DNA of 64,000 bases, taken from positions 2,170,001 through 2,234,000 of the forward strand of contig NZ_CP014671.1 in assembly GCF_001697225.1 (NCBI RefSeq). The letters are read 5' to 3'. Each line of letters starts with the position of its first letter. Position 1 is the stretch's first letter. Positions 44,444-53,680 of the stretch are shown here, in pieces. A program made the translations under genes and the position numbers. Below the pieces are notes generated by a model. It had not been told where the DNA came from. It did no database searches and worked only from the letters and a program-made list of their open reading frames with translations. Source of the stretch: Immundisolibacter cernigliae (lineage in GTDB: Bacteria > Pseudomonadota > Gammaproteobacteria > Immundisolibacterales > Immundisolibacteraceae).

Positions 44444-45151
44444 TCAGCGCGCCCCCATCAGCAGGCGGTAACGGTTCAGATCGGACTCGAACGTGTCGCG
44501 AATCGCTGCCTGGTCGTTGTGAATGCGTTCAGCCGCCCGTTCCTGTTCGGCAAGATCAGCCGCCGTCCTGGCACGCGCCTCGAGCAAGTCAGCTGGTGGT
44601 ACCCGACCTGCAGCCTCGTGCTCGACGACCGTCGCGTCCATCTGGGCCAGGTTGCCGCGCAGGTGGCCGACGGTTTGCTCAACCGAGCGCAGGATCAGGG
44701 CCATCGTTTCCAGCTTGGTGTTGCGCAGGCGGATCAGCTCCGCCTCGCTGGCGTAGGTCTGCAACAGCATCTGGTCCCGGTACCTCTGCTGGGCGGCGTC
44801 GCGTTGCCGAGCCTGCGCGCTGCGCTGCGCGGCTGCCTGCGCAGCCGCCGCATCGCGCCGACGCCGCTCCTGCTCGGCCAGTTCCTGCGGGCTGGGCGCG
44901 GGCGTGATGACCGCCAGCGTCTTGAGCGTGCGCCGGTCGAGCACCTCGTAACCGGACTGCGCCTGGCCGGGCGGAAGCACGCTTTCGACATGCAAAACCC
45001 CGCGCGCGTCGTAGTAGCGATACACGCGCAACGGCTCCGCTGCTTGCGCAGCGCTCCAAATCCCTGCCAAAAGCACCCCCATCGCACACGGCAGCCGGTA
45101 CCGCCCGGCGCCCCGGCCGGACCACCCCAGCTGCCGCGGCTCCCCTCGCAC
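44444..45151 (-). CDS. DUF4124-like exported protein, paralogue 2
   Basis: A 235-residue paralogue of the gene at 42972. It shares the YRYYDARGVLHVESVLPPGQAQ / GYEVLDRRTLK region, the coiled coil and the QMDAT...[16 protein letters not shown] segment. A signal peptide ending IWSAAQA is read from either GTG 45151 (chosen) or ATG 45082. Its function is unknown; DUF4124 proteins are periplasmic and often carry coiled coils. The two copies bracket pyrE on the same strand. Confidence 0.75.
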   Translation of the reverse strand: MRGEPRQLGWSGRGAGRYRLPCAMGVLLAGIWSAAQAAEPLRVYRYYDARGVLHVESVLPPGQAQSGYEVLDRRTLKTLAVITPAPSPQELAEQERRRRDAAAAQAAAQRSAQARQRDAAQQRYRDQMLLQTYASEAELIRLRNTKLETMALILRSVEQTVGHLRGNLAQMDATVVEHEAAGRVPPADLLEARARTAADLAEQERAAERIHNDQAAIRDTFESDLNRYRLLMGAR

Positions 45152-45470
45152 GTTGTCAGTCCCGGTCAAGGCCTTACACCCCCTGAACAAACTGCGCCGC
45201 AGCCGGTGCGCAGGCGGCGCTCCCGCCCGCGTGATCAGCCACCCATCCGAAAGCGCCCCGTGCACCACCTCATTCCACCAACCCGGGGTTGTACAACATT
45301 ACAACGAGCGCACGCCCGCCGCTCGACATCGATTTCCAGCCAAGCCCGCTGGACATCGTGGGTTGCACGCGGCCCAAGCCTGCGGCCGACCAGGCCCACG
45401 CTGCTAGACTGCCGCCCTCGATTTTCCTGCCACAAACAGTGCCTTGGCTGCGGTGCCAGGCCAAACACAC

Positions 45471-46253
45471 ATGCCCCTGAAAATCATCACCCTGAACGTG
45501 AACGGCATTCGTTCGGCCTGGCGCAAGGGCCTGGCGGACTTTCTGGCGCGCGAGCAGGCCGACCTGGTGTGCCTGCAGGAAACCCGGGTCCAGCACCCGC
45601 AATTGACCGAGGAAATGCGGGCGCCGCACCTTTGCCAGAGCTTTTTCCACCATGCCACGAAGCCCGGCTACAGCGGTGTTGCCATATACACCCGACGCGC
45701 CCCGGACCGGGTGGTCGAGGGCCTGGGCTGGCCGGACTTCGACGCCGAGGGGCGCTGGTTGCAGGTCGATTACGGGAAGCTGAGCGTGGTGTCGCTGTAC
45801 CTGCCGTCGGGCTCCAGCAGCGAGGCACGCCAGCAGATCAAATTCGGCGTCATGGAGCGCCTGACGCCGCACCTGAAGCAGATGCTGGCCGACGGGCGCG
45901 AGTGGATCATCTGCGGCGACATCAACATCGCCCACCGGAACATCGACATCAAGAACTGGCGCGGCAACCAGAAAAACTCCGGCTTCCTGCCCGAGGAGCG
46001 CGCCTGGCTCGATGTGCTGTTCGGCGACATCGGCTGGGTGGACGCGTTTCGCGTCGTCAACCAGGAGGCCGAGCAATACACCTGGTGGTCCAACCGCGGC
46101 CAGGCCTGGGCCAGGAACGTAGGCTGGCGGATCGACTACCAGATCGTCTCGCCCGGCCTGCGGGACACGGTGCTCGGTGCGCGCATCCACAAGGACGAGC
46201 GCTTCTCGGACCATGCGCCGCTGATCATGGAGTACGCCATCGACCTGCCCTGA
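45471..46253 (+). CDS. xthA: Exodeoxyribonuclease III (AP endonuclease family)
   Basis: A 260-residue DNA-repair nuclease. Catalytic positions are filled: Asn in LNVNGIR, Glu37 (QETR), Tyr109 (SLYLPSG), Asp149 and Asn151 (GDINIAH), and Asp247-His248 (SDHAPL). In pseudomonads the catabolite-control protein Crc belongs to this family and neighbours pyrE, so Crc is the alternative name; the intact active site favours a nuclease. It diverges from the DUF4124 gene. Confidence 0.92.
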   Translation: MPLKIITLNVNGIRSAWRKGLADFLAREQADLVCLQETRVQHPQLTEEMRAPHLCQSFFHHATKPGYSGVAIYTRRAPDRVVEGLGWPDFDAEGRWLQVDYGKLSVVSLYLPSGSSSEARQQIKFGVMERLTPHLKQMLADGREWIICGDINIAHRNIDIKNWRGNQKNSGFLPEERAWLDVLFGDIGWVDAFRVVNQEAEQYTWWSNRGQAWARNVGWRIDYQIVSPGLRDTVLGARIHKDERFSDHAPLIMEYAIDLP

Positions 46254-46312
46254 AGGGCGCCGGCGCCGGTGGCACACTGGCGCCGGCCTGATCAGCGCGG
46301 AGGAAGCCTTCG

Positions 46313-47527
46313 ATGACGTTCGCACGCAGCCTGGGCACAGTCCGCGCCCATCTGACGCAACTGAACCGCCAACCGCTCAGCCGCGCGGCGCTGACCATCG
46401 TGCTGCTGCTCGATGCGTTCGTGCTCAGTTCGATCTTCGACGGCCTGGCCCGGCACACCGCGCAGCTCACGCAGCCGGACGAGACGGTGCCGGCTCGCTG
46501 TCGCGACATCGTGCTCGACCGGCAATGGACGCCCGCCGGGCGATTGGAGCAGCTCGGCGAGGTGGTGAACGCGCACACGGCGGCATCCGTCTGGCAGGCA
46601 CAGGCGTCCCGCGCAAGCCCGCATCCGGTGTGTGCGCCCGTGGTCGGGGCGGTCGATGCCGTGCTGGCGGACGGCGCACTGGCCAAGCGATTCGACGATG
46701 CACGTGCGCTGCGTCGCCAAAGTACCGACCTGCGCACGCAGATCGAGCGCCTGAAGGGCAGCTACGACACGGCGTTGCTGGAGAAGATAGCCGGGGCCGA
46801 GGCGCCGACGCGCGCCGACACGCTGGGCCGCGAGCTGGCGGCCAAGACCGGCGCGCTCGACGAGGCGACCGGCCGCCTGACGCAGCTCGAAGCCGCCATC
46901 GGGCGCGAGGCCCCCGTACAGGCGCTGTGGCAGCGCATCGACGCCGTGCAGGCCGCCGACCGCGAGCGCCTGCGCGCCGATCTGCTGCAGCTCGAAACCT
47001 GGTACCCGGTGCGACGCCTGGGCTGGGAGCTGCTGTTCCTGGCGCCGCTGCTGGGGCTTTTCTATGCCTGGAACGCCGCCAGCATCCGCCGCGGCCGGGC
47101 GGTGCAGACACTGGTGTCCGCGCACCTGCTGGTGGTGGCGTTCATTCCGGTGCTGTGCAAGCTGCTGCAACTGGTCTACGACGTCCTGCCGCGGCACTTT
47201 TTGCGCCAGTTGATGACGCTGCTGGAATCGGCGCACCTCGTCGCACTGTGGAACTACCTGGCGATTGCGATGGCCGTCGCCGCCAGTCTGGCGCTGATCT
47301 ACGTGGTACAGAACAAGTTGTTCGCGCGCGACAAGCTGCTCGCCCGGCGCATCGCCCGCGGCCAGTGTCAGGATTGCGGCCTGGCGCTGCCGCCGGACAG
47401 CGCCTTTTGCCCGGCCTGCGGCTTCGGGCAATTCGTGCCCTGCCCACACTGCGGGCAGGCGACCCACGTACACGGCCGCTTTTGCCGCGAGTGCGGGCAG
47501 GCGATGGGTCGGGAATCAACCCAATAG
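46313..47527 (+). CDS. Membrane protein with coiled coil and C-terminal double zinc ribbon
   Basis: A 404-residue protein of unknown function. One hydrophobic helix lies near residues 25-45, then a soluble part with a coiled coil (about 135-235). Three hydrophobic segments follow (about 238-258, 262-285, 305-328). The C-terminal ~50 residues carry four CxxC pairs (CQDCG, CPACG, CPHCG, CRECG), the double zinc-ribbon pattern. The ribbon would lie in the cytoplasm. Its 3' end overlaps the convergent gltS by 12 bp. Confidence 0.75.
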   Translation: MTFARSLGTVRAHLTQLNRQPLSRAALTIVLLLDAFVLSSIFDGLARHTAQLTQPDETVPARCRDIVLDRQWTPAGRLEQLGEVVNAHTAASVWQAQASRASPHPVCAPVVGAVDAVLADGALAKRFDDARALRRQSTDLRTQIERLKGSYDTALLEKIAGAEAPTRADTLGRELAAKTGALDEATGRLTQLEAAIGREAPVQALWQRIDAVQAADRERLRADLLQLETWYPVRRLGWELLFLAPLLGLFYAWNAASIRRGRAVQTLVSAHLLVVAFIPVLCKLLQLVYDVLPRHFLRQLMTLLESAHLVALWNYLAIAMAVAASLALIYVVQNKLFARDKLLARRIARGQCQDCGLALPPDSAFCPACGFGQFVPCPHCGQATHVHGRFCRECGQAMGRESTQ

Positions 47528-48685
47528 GTTCAGGAACGCCGTAATCAGCAGCGCGTTCACGAAGTCGATGAAGAACGCGCCCACCAGCGGCACCACCAGA
47601 AAGGCCCGCGGCGCCGGGCCGTAGCGGTCGGTCAGAGCCTGCATGTTGGCCACCGCGTTGGCGGTGGTGCCCATCATGAAGCCGTAGAAACCGCCGGCCA
47701 TCACGGCGGCGTCGAAATCCCGCCCCATCAGCCGAAACACCCACTGGCACAGCAGCACCAGCAGCGCCGCCTGCGCCACCAGCAGCGCCAGCAGCGGCAG
47801 CGCCAGATCGACCAGCTCCCACAGCCGCAGCGTCATCAGCGCCATGGCGATGAACAGCGACAGCGCCACTGCGCCCAGATCCTCCATAGCCTGTACCGGC
47901 ACGTGCAACAGCGGCTGATGGTCCCCGATGTTGCGCAGCACGGCCGCCGCCAGCATGGCGCCGATGTAGGCCGGCAGGGTGACGCCCAGCGCGGTGAAAC
48001 CGCCCGCCAGATAGCCGCCGACCCACATCGCCAGCAGGATCAGGATCATCGTGCGCAGCAGCGGCGCGGCGGTGTCGGTCGCGTGTTCCGGGGATGCGGG
48101 CACCGCCGCGGGCACCGCACGCGCGCCGGTCGAGTGCAGCCCCCGGCGGGCGATGATGCGCCCGGCCACCGGGCCACCGAACAGGCCGCCCATGACGATG
48201 CCGCTCATGGCGGCCGTGATCGCCACCACCGTGGCGCCGCTGACGCCGGCCTGCTCGAACAGCGGCGCGAACGCCAGGCCCGTCGCCGGGCCACCGGTGA
48301 GCGTGACCGAACCGGCCAGCACGCCCAGCAGCGGCGGCAGACCCATCGCCAGCGCCAGGCTCGCCCCGAGCAGGTTCTGCAGCAGCGCGGCGACGGTGGC
48401 GATGGCCAGGAACCACGCCACCTGCACGCCGCCCACCCGCAGCAGGCGCAGGCTGGCGCCAAAGCCGATGGTGGTGAAAAAGGCGATCATCAGCGGCGCC
48501 TGCAGCGTGGTGTCGAAGCGCACCAGATCCTGCCCGTCCCGGCGCAGCAGGCTGACGATGACCGCCACCAGCAGCCCGCCCAGCACCGGCGCCGGCAGGT
48601 CGTAGCGCGCCAGCACCGGCACCCAGCGCCGCAGTCCCTGGCCGACCGCCACCGCCAGCGCCGCCAGCGCCAGCGTCTCGATCAT
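47516..48685 (-). CDS. gltS: Sodium/glutamate symporter GltS
   Basis: Inner-membrane glutamate:Na+ symporter of the ESS family, 389 residues, about ten helices. Family features are FFTTIGFGASLRLLRVGG, the GSVTLTGGPATGLAFAP loop, AAMSGIVMGGLFGGP and MMGTTANAVANMQALTDRYG, which includes the second GGG/TxTx region. The ATG at 48685 is preferred over a TTG at 48700. It starts just downstream of the amidohydrolase, with which it probably forms a pair for recovery of acyl-amino acids. Confidence 0.93.
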   Translation of the reverse strand: MIETLALAALAVAVGQGLRRWVPVLARYDLPAPVLGGLLVAVIVSLLRRDGQDLVRFDTTLQAPLMIAFFTTIGFGASLRLLRVGGVQVAWFLAIATVAALLQNLLGASLALAMGLPPLLGVLAGSVTLTGGPATGLAFAPLFEQAGVSGATVVAITAAMSGIVMGGLFGGPVAGRIIARRGLHSTGARAVPAAVPASPEHATDTAAPLLRTMILILLAMWVGGYLAGGFTALGVTLPAYIGAMLAAAVLRNIGDHQPLLHVPVQAMEDLGAVALSLFIAMALMTLRLWELVDLALPLLALLVAQAALLVLLCQWVFRLMGRDFDAAVMAGGFYGFMMGTTANAVANMQALTDRYGPAPRAFLVVPLVGAFFIDFVNALLITAFLNLLG

Positions 48686-48703
48686 GCCAAGGGCAAACAA
48701 GCC

Positions 48704-50380
48704 TCAGGCCGCCTGCAGGTGTGCGCCGGCACGCGTGGCGCTGACGTCGCCGTTGCGCATCAGCAGCTGGCCGTTGACGACCGTGGCGGCGATGCCGCGC
48801 GCGTCCGACACCAGCCGCCGCCGCCCGCCGGGCAGGTCGAACACCGCCCGCGCCAGGCGGTCCGAGCCAACCGTGGCCGGGTCGAACACGGCGATGTCTG
48901 CCTTCAGCCCGGTCGCGATGCGCCCACGGTCGGCGATGCCGAACACCCGCGCCGGGTCGCCGGTCAGGCGCTGCACGGCGTACTCCAGACTCATGGCCTT
49001 GCGCTCGCGCACCCAGGTGCCCAGCAGCCAGGTGGCGTAGCCGACATCGCAGATCTGGTCCACGTGCGCGCCGCCGTCGGAGGCGCCGATCAGCGTGCGC
49101 GGGTCATTGATGAGCCTGGCCACCACGTCCAGATCGATGTTCGAGATCGTGTACAGAAAGCGCGCGCCGAGCTCGTCTTCCAGCGCGATGTCCAGGAACG
49201 TGTCCAGCCCATCGGCGCCGCGCTCGGCGGCGATGTCGGCCACCGTGCGGCCGACCAGCGCGTTCAAGGCCGGGGCGTTGACCTGCTGCAGTTCGAGCCG
49301 CGTCCAGTCGCTCGAAAAAGCCCCCGGCTGCGCCAGTTCGGCGCGCAGCGTGTCGCGGAAATGGCGGTCGCGGTAAGCCGCCGCCAGCCGGGCGTTGTCG
49401 GTGTTGAACAGCGGCGCGAAGGTCTTGCGGTCGGCAAAGATGAACGGGTTGGTCATCTCCAGCTGCGTCAGAAACGGCCGGCACGACACCTGCGGCACGG
49501 CGCCCATGCGCGTCAGCCAGTCGGTTTCCTCCAGTGTCTGCAGGGCGCGCTCGGGATTGCCGACCGGCACCAACAGGAAGGTCCAGGTCAGCGGGCGCTG
49601 GCTTTCCTCCAGCAGGAAGCGCAGCAAGTCCTGCTGCTCGGCGCTCAGCGCGCCGCCGACGCCGCCCATGGCGATCTGGATGGTGCCGCGGCGAAGATCG
49701 CGCAGCACGTTGCACAGGGCCTTGAGCTCGTCGCGGCTGGCCAGGCGGGCGGCCAGCGGTTTGCCGCCGTGGCCGATGTGCTGCGCCAGCACGGTGGTGC
49801 TGAAGCCCAGCGCCCCGGCGTCCATGGCGGCGCGCAGGTGATCGGCCATCACGCGGATCTCGGCCGCATTCGCGCCGCGCTCGCCGGACTGCTCGCCCAT
49901 CGCGTAATGGCGCAGCGCCGCCAGCGGCAGCAGGAAACCGGCATTGAGGCCGATGCCGCCGCCGGTCACGGCGTCCATGAACTGCGGAAAGGTCTCCCAC
50001 TGCCAGCGGATGCCACTGCGCAGCACCTCGGCCGGCATGGCCTCCACGTTCACCAGGTCCATCATCGCCATCTCGCGCGCCGCCGGTCGGCACGGCGCAA
50101 TGCCGACCCCGCAGTTGCCCATCACCACCGAGGTCACGCCGTGCCAGGCGCTGCTGGTCAGCACCGGATCCCAGCACCACTGCGCGTCGTAATGCGTGTG
50201 CGGGTCGATGAAGCCGGGCGACACCACCAGGCCGCTGGCGTCGAGCGTCTCGCGGGCGCCGCCAAGTTCGCTGCCGACGGCAACGATGCGGTCGCCCTGG
50301 ATCGCCACATCGGCGTGCCGGGCCGGGGCGCCGGTGCCGTCGACGACGCTGCCGCCGCGGATCAGAAGGTCGTGATTCAT
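48704..50380 (-). CDS. N-acyl-D-amino-acid deacylase / D-aminoacylase-like amidohydrolase
   Basis: A 558-residue metal-dependent amidohydrolase. The metal-binding HxH is in PGFIDPHTHYDAQWCWDP, with the D-aminoacylase signature GVTSVVMGNCGVGIAPCRP. The C-terminal Asp is in LIGASDGGAHVDQICD. It probably deacylates N-acyl-D-amino acids or a related cyclic amide. Co-directional gltS follows after 18 bp, fitting uptake of the released amino acid. Confidence 0.88.
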   Translation of the reverse strand: MNHDLLIRGGSVVDGTGAPARHADVAIQGDRIVAVGSELGGARETLDASGLVVSPGFIDPHTHYDAQWCWDPVLTSSAWHGVTSVVMGNCGVGIAPCRPAAREMAMMDLVNVEAMPAEVLRSGIRWQWETFPQFMDAVTGGGIGLNAGFLLPLAALRHYAMGEQSGERGANAAEIRVMADHLRAAMDAGALGFSTTVLAQHIGHGGKPLAARLASRDELKALCNVLRDLRRGTIQIAMGGVGGALSAEQQDLLRFLLEESQRPLTWTFLLVPVGNPERALQTLEETDWLTRMGAVPQVSCRPFLTQLEMTNPFIFADRKTFAPLFNTDNARLAAAYRDRHFRDTLRAELAQPGAFSSDWTRLELQQVNAPALNALVGRTVADIAAERGADGLDTFLDIALEDELGARFLYTISNIDLDVVARLINDPRTLIGASDGGAHVDQICDVGYATWLLGTWVRERKAMSLEYAVQRLTGDPARVFGIADRGRIATGLKADIAVFDPATVGSDRLARAVFDLPGGRRRLVSDARGIAATVVNGQLLMRNGDVSATRAGAHLQAA

Positions 50381-50604
50381 GGGGGTTCTCCTCGCCGGTA
50401 TGTTTGTAGTCGGTACGGTGGGGCGAGCCGGAGCATCCGTGTAGCGGCGGGCCGGTGGCCATCATTCCGCCCGCCGACCGGGCGGTCAAGGCGCTTGAGC
50501 GCCTGCGGCCGGGGCAACGGGATGTCCCCGCGAAAGACCTGTCCATCTTTGCCAATGATTGATATTTTTGAGCCATCTGGAACCGATCGCAGGACACATC
50601 CGCC

Positions 50605-50862
50605 ATGGGCATGAACGTCAACCTCACGCCGCACCTGGAAGATTGGGTGCGCAGCAAGGTCGCCTCAGGCTTGTACAACTCGGCCAGCGAGGTGGTGCGC
50701 GACGCGCTGCGGCTGCTGGAGGAGCAGGATCAGATGCGCACCCTGCGCCTCGATCAGTTGCGCGCAGAAATCCAGCGGGGACTGGACAGCGGCCCCGCCG
50801 AGCCATGGGATGCGCAGGCCCTGAAGCGGCAACTTGCCGCCGGTAAGACCCCAGACGAATGA
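50605..50862 (+). CDS. ParD-like antitoxin
   Basis: An 85-residue antitoxin with the ribbon-helix-helix start MNVNLTPHLEDWVRSKVASGLYNSASEVVRDALRLLEE (CC2985/ParD type) and a flexible acidic tail that would wrap the toxin. It overlaps the ParE toxin gene by 4 bp. It begins an accessory run of toxin-antitoxin pairs on the plus strand. Confidence 0.92.
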   Translation: MGMNVNLTPHLEDWVRSKVASGLYNSASEVVRDALRLLEEQDQMRTLRLDQLRAEIQRGLDSGPAEPWDAQALKRQLAAGKTPDE

Positions 50863-51158
50863 GCCGGATCCTGCGTCGCCGCCAGGCGGCGGCGGATATT
50901 GCCGACATCTGGCGGCACATCGCCCAGGACAAGCCCGCGGCCGCTGACCGGTGGATCGATGACCTCGACCAGCAGTTCGGCCTGCTGGCGCGACAACCCC
51001 TGATGGGCCGCGAGCGCGGCGAAATAGCCGTTGACGTGCGCAGCTTTCCGTTCGGGCGCTACGTCATTTTTTACGTCCCGCTTGCAGATGGCATCGACGT
51101 TTTGCGTGTGTTGCACTCGTCGATGGACATCGAAGCCCGATTCGATCGTGGCCCGTAG
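50859..51158 (+). CDS. ParE-like toxin
   Basis: A 99-residue RelE/ParE-superfamily toxin. The pattern ILRRRQAAADIADIWRHIA, PLMGRERGEIAVDVRSFPFGRYVIFY and IDVLRVLHSSMDI is that of ParE, whose members target DNA gyrase. It is translationally coupled to the antitoxin upstream. No sign of truncation. Confidence 0.93.
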   Translation: MSRILRRRQAAADIADIWRHIAQDKPAAADRWIDDLDQQFGLLARQPLMGRERGEIAVDVRSFPFGRYVIFYVPLADGIDVLRVLHSSMDIEARFDRGP

Positions 51159-51296
51159 GCGTTGTGAATCGGCGTTGTTCGATACTCGTTGGGCACCCAG
51201 TGCGACCGGGATGAATGCGCACGGACTGCGAAGGTGTTGAGCGCCGCACCCACCGGCGCGACACTGCAAGCCACCACGACAACGAGGAGCGCCGCC

Positions 51297-52001
51297 ATGA
51301 CCGACAGCCACCCGATCGTCATCGAGTTCTTTCACGACTGCCTTTCGGCCTGGTGCTACAAGGCCTCCGAGCGCCTGCGCGCGTTCGCCGCCGAGCACCC
51401 GGACGTGCAGATGGTGCAGCGCTGCTTTCCGCTGGCGGTGTCGCCGATGCTGTTCAACCGCCAGCTCTATGCCGACAAGCGCGAGGCCAAGCGCGACGTG
51501 GTGATGGTGCACTGGGCCGACGCGCGTGCCTTCGAGCCGGACCCGCGCATCGACTGCGAGCTGATGATGACGCGCGATTTCGACTACCCCTACTCGCTGC
51601 CGAACCAGCTGGGCGCCAAGGCAGCCGAAATGCAGGGCGGCCAGCGCGCGCACTGGGACTTTTTCGATCGCGTGCAGCGTGCGCACCTGACCGAGTGCCG
51701 CAACATCGCCGACTACGCCGTGCTGCGCGAGTGCGCCGAGGACATCGGCCTGGACGGCGAGCGCTGGCTGCACGACGTGTTCGGCGAGCATGCCCGCACG
51801 CTGCTGGCGGACGACATCGAGCGTGCCGCCCGCTACGGCATCCTGCGCATTCCGGCGCTGGTGGCCGACGGCCGCCACGTGCTGGGTGGCATCCCGCGCT
51901 CGACGCTCGGCCACTGCCTGCGCGAGGAAGGCATCGAAACCTTCTACGAGGACATCAAGCGGCGGCGCATGCTGGGGTATGGGCTGCCGCCGGCGGAGTG
52001 A
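51297..52001 (+). CDS. DsbA-like (FrnE-type) thioredoxin-fold protein with altered redox motif
   Basis: A 234-residue cytoplasmic thioredoxin-fold protein without signal peptide. Where relatives have CPWC, this protein has S17-A-W-C20, so only the second Cys remains; another Cys lies at position 15 (DCLSAWCYKA). The cis-Pro loop LRIPALVADG is present near residue 190. Disulfide exchange by the standard mechanism is unlikely; glutathione-transferase-like activity is possible. It lies between the ParDE and MazEF modules. Confidence 0.85.
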   Translation: MTDSHPIVIEFFHDCLSAWCYKASERLRAFAAEHPDVQMVQRCFPLAVSPMLFNRQLYADKREAKRDVVMVHWADARAFEPDPRIDCELMMTRDFDYPYSLPNQLGAKAAEMQGGQRAHWDFFDRVQRAHLTECRNIADYAVLRECAEDIGLDGERWLHDVFGEHARTLLADDIERAARYGILRIPALVADGRHVLGGIPRSTLGHCLREEGIETFYEDIKRRRMLGYGLPPAE

Positions 52002-52107
52002 GGGCAGGGACCTGGTCTTTCATGCGGCATCGGTGCTGCTGCCAGGCGCCAATCCGCCTTCGAGTAGCTGCAATGAGGCTGTGCTCCCTCGCCACGGGCG
52101 ACGCGCC

Positions 52108-52347
52108 ATGCAAACCGAAATCAAAAAATGGGGCAACAGCGCCGTGGTCCGGCTGCCGGCGCCGATGCTGTCCGAGCTTGGCCTCACGGTGGGCTTGCGC
52201 ATCGAGCTGAAACACGAAAACGGCCGTCTGGTCATCGAGCCGGTCCGCCCCGTGCGCGAGGGCTGGTTTGCCGCGCCGGTTGCCGCGGACGAAGACGCCT
52301 TCGCCACCCTCCGGCCGGACGAAGGGGATGACGAATGGGTGTGGTGA
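52108..52347 (+). CDS. MazE-like antitoxin (AbrB fold)
   Basis: A 79-residue antitoxin with the swapped-hairpin DNA-binding domain IKKWGNSAVVRLPAPMLSELG at the N-terminus and an acidic C-terminal tail (FATLRPDEGDDEWVW) for toxin binding. It overlaps the MazF gene by 13 bp. Confidence 0.92.
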   Translation: MQTEIKKWGNSAVVRLPAPMLSELGLTVGLRIELKHENGRLVIEPVRPVREGWFAAPVAADEDAFATLRPDEGDDEWVW

Positions 52348-52649
52348 GGCGCGGCGAGGTCTATTGGGTCAACCTCGACCCGACCGTCGGCATCGAAATC
52401 CGCAAGACTCGACCCGGCCTGGTGATCTCGCCCGACGACATGAACGCCGCCCTGCCGCGCGTCATCGTGGCGCCACTGACCAGCAAGGCACACCCGCTCG
52501 GCTGCCGTCCCACGGTGGAATTCGGCGGCAAGCAGGCGCGCATCCTGCTCGACCAGCTTCGCGCCATCGACAAACGCCGGCTCGGCGGCCGCGTGGGCAG
52601 CATCGACCTTGCGTTGTGGCATCCGGTGCTGGTGGAGATGCTGGCATGA
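52335..52649 (+). CDS. MazF-like endoribonuclease toxin
   Basis: A 104-residue toxin. MazF features are RRGEVYWVNLDPTVGIEIRK, TRPGLVISPDDMN, VIVAPLTSK and ARILLDQLRAIDKRRLGG. It cleaves single-stranded RNA at short motifs; the cut site cannot be read from sequence. The length and all core motifs are normal, so it looks functional. Confidence 0.93.
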   Translation: MGVVRRGEVYWVNLDPTVGIEIRKTRPGLVISPDDMNAALPRVIVAPLTSKAHPLGCRPTVEFGGKQARILLDQLRAIDKRRLGGRVGSIDLALWHPVLVEMLA

Positions 52650-52849
52650 ACAGGTCCGGGCCAGCTCGGGGAGCGTGCGCAATCGTGTGCGCCCTGGGAA
52701 TACTGGGGAGGGAGCGCAATGCGCAGCGCCTATTGCACTCTGTCCGGGCTGGGGTCAGCAACCCGATCATCCCGGATTCCGCTACGCTACATCCAGGCTA
52801 CGCTTCGCTGGTACGAACAGGCCCCGCGCAACGCAGCGAGGTATCCGGC

Positions 52850-53680
52850 ATGAGTACCGTCACGATCTACCACAACCCGACCTGCGGCACGTCGCGCAAC
52901 ACGCTAGCGCTGATCCGCGCCAGCGGCATCGAGCCCACGGTCATCGAGTACCTGAAGACGCCGCCCGACCGCGAGACCTTGAAGGCGCTGATCGCGCGGA
53001 TGGGCATGGGCGTGCGGGATGTGTTGCGCATCAAGGGCACGCCCTACAAGGAACTGGGCCTGGATGCCGCGCATTGGAGCGACGACCAGTTGATCGATCA
53101 GATGCTGGCGTACCCGATCCTCATCAATCGGCCCATCGTGGTGTCGCGCTCGGGCGTGCGCCTGTGCCGCCCCTCGGACATGGTGATCGAACTGCTGCCG
53201 CAACGACCGGCGGGCGAGATCCGCAAGGAGGATGGCACGCCGCTGCTGGTGGATACGCCGATCGCCGGCAGCGACCTGGACCTCGCCCTGGCTTTGCAAG
53301 AGGCCGTGCTTCCCACGGACGACCTGGCCGAACCAGGGCGCAGCTTCTTCGCCTATGCCACGGTGTCCGGCGAGTGCGTGGGCTACGGCGGCTTCGAGCG
53401 CATGGGCCGGGACGTGCTCGTGCGCTCCCTGGTGGTGCTGCCACACGCACGCCATCGCGGCATCGGCGGCGGAATGCTCGCACTGCTGTTGCGCCGTGCC
53501 TTCGACGAGGGCGGGCGCGACGCCTGGTTGCTGACCACGACGGCTGCGCCGTTCTTCGAGCGGGCGGGCTTCAGGCCAATCGAGCGCAGCGCCGCACCGG
53601 CGGCCATCCTTGCCACACGGCAGGCCGCAAGCCTGTGTCCTTCGAGCGCCGTGTTGCTTGGACGTCGAATGTCACTGTGA
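52850..53680 (+). CDS. Arsenate-reductase (ArsC)-like domain fused to a GNAT acetyltransferase
   Basis: A 276-residue fusion. Residues 1-~117 are a glutaredoxin-type ArsC with the catalytic Cys12 in NPTCGTSRN, the ArsC-type segment PILINRPIVVS and the conserved Arg regions. Residues ~135-276 form a GNAT domain (VRSLVVLPHARHRGIGGGMLALL, PFFERAGF) like ArsN, which is linked to arsenic or arsinothricin resistance. The ATG at 52850 has GCGAGG as ribosome site. No arsR or arsB gene is in the window. Its stop TGA is directly followed by the structured segment. Confidence 0.88.
   Translation: MSTVTIYHNPTCGTSRNTLALIRASGIEPTVIEYLKTPPDRETLKALIARMGMGVRDVLRIKGTPYKELGLDAAHWSDDQLIDQMLAYPILINRPIVVSRSGVRLCRPSDMVIELLPQRPAGEIRKEDGTPLLVDTPIAGSDLDLALALQEAVLPTDDLAEPGRSFFAYATVSGECVGYGGFERMGRDVLVRSLVVLPHARHRGIGGGMLALLLRRAFDEGGRDAWLLTTTAAPFFERAGFRPIERSAAPAAILATRQAASLCPSSAVLLGRRMSL

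Noticed and set aside
47903-50614. 903-residue open frame on the plus strand
   Set aside because: It covers gltS and the amidohydrolase in antisense and is His/Arg/Gln-rich without domains; it is a codon-bias shadow.
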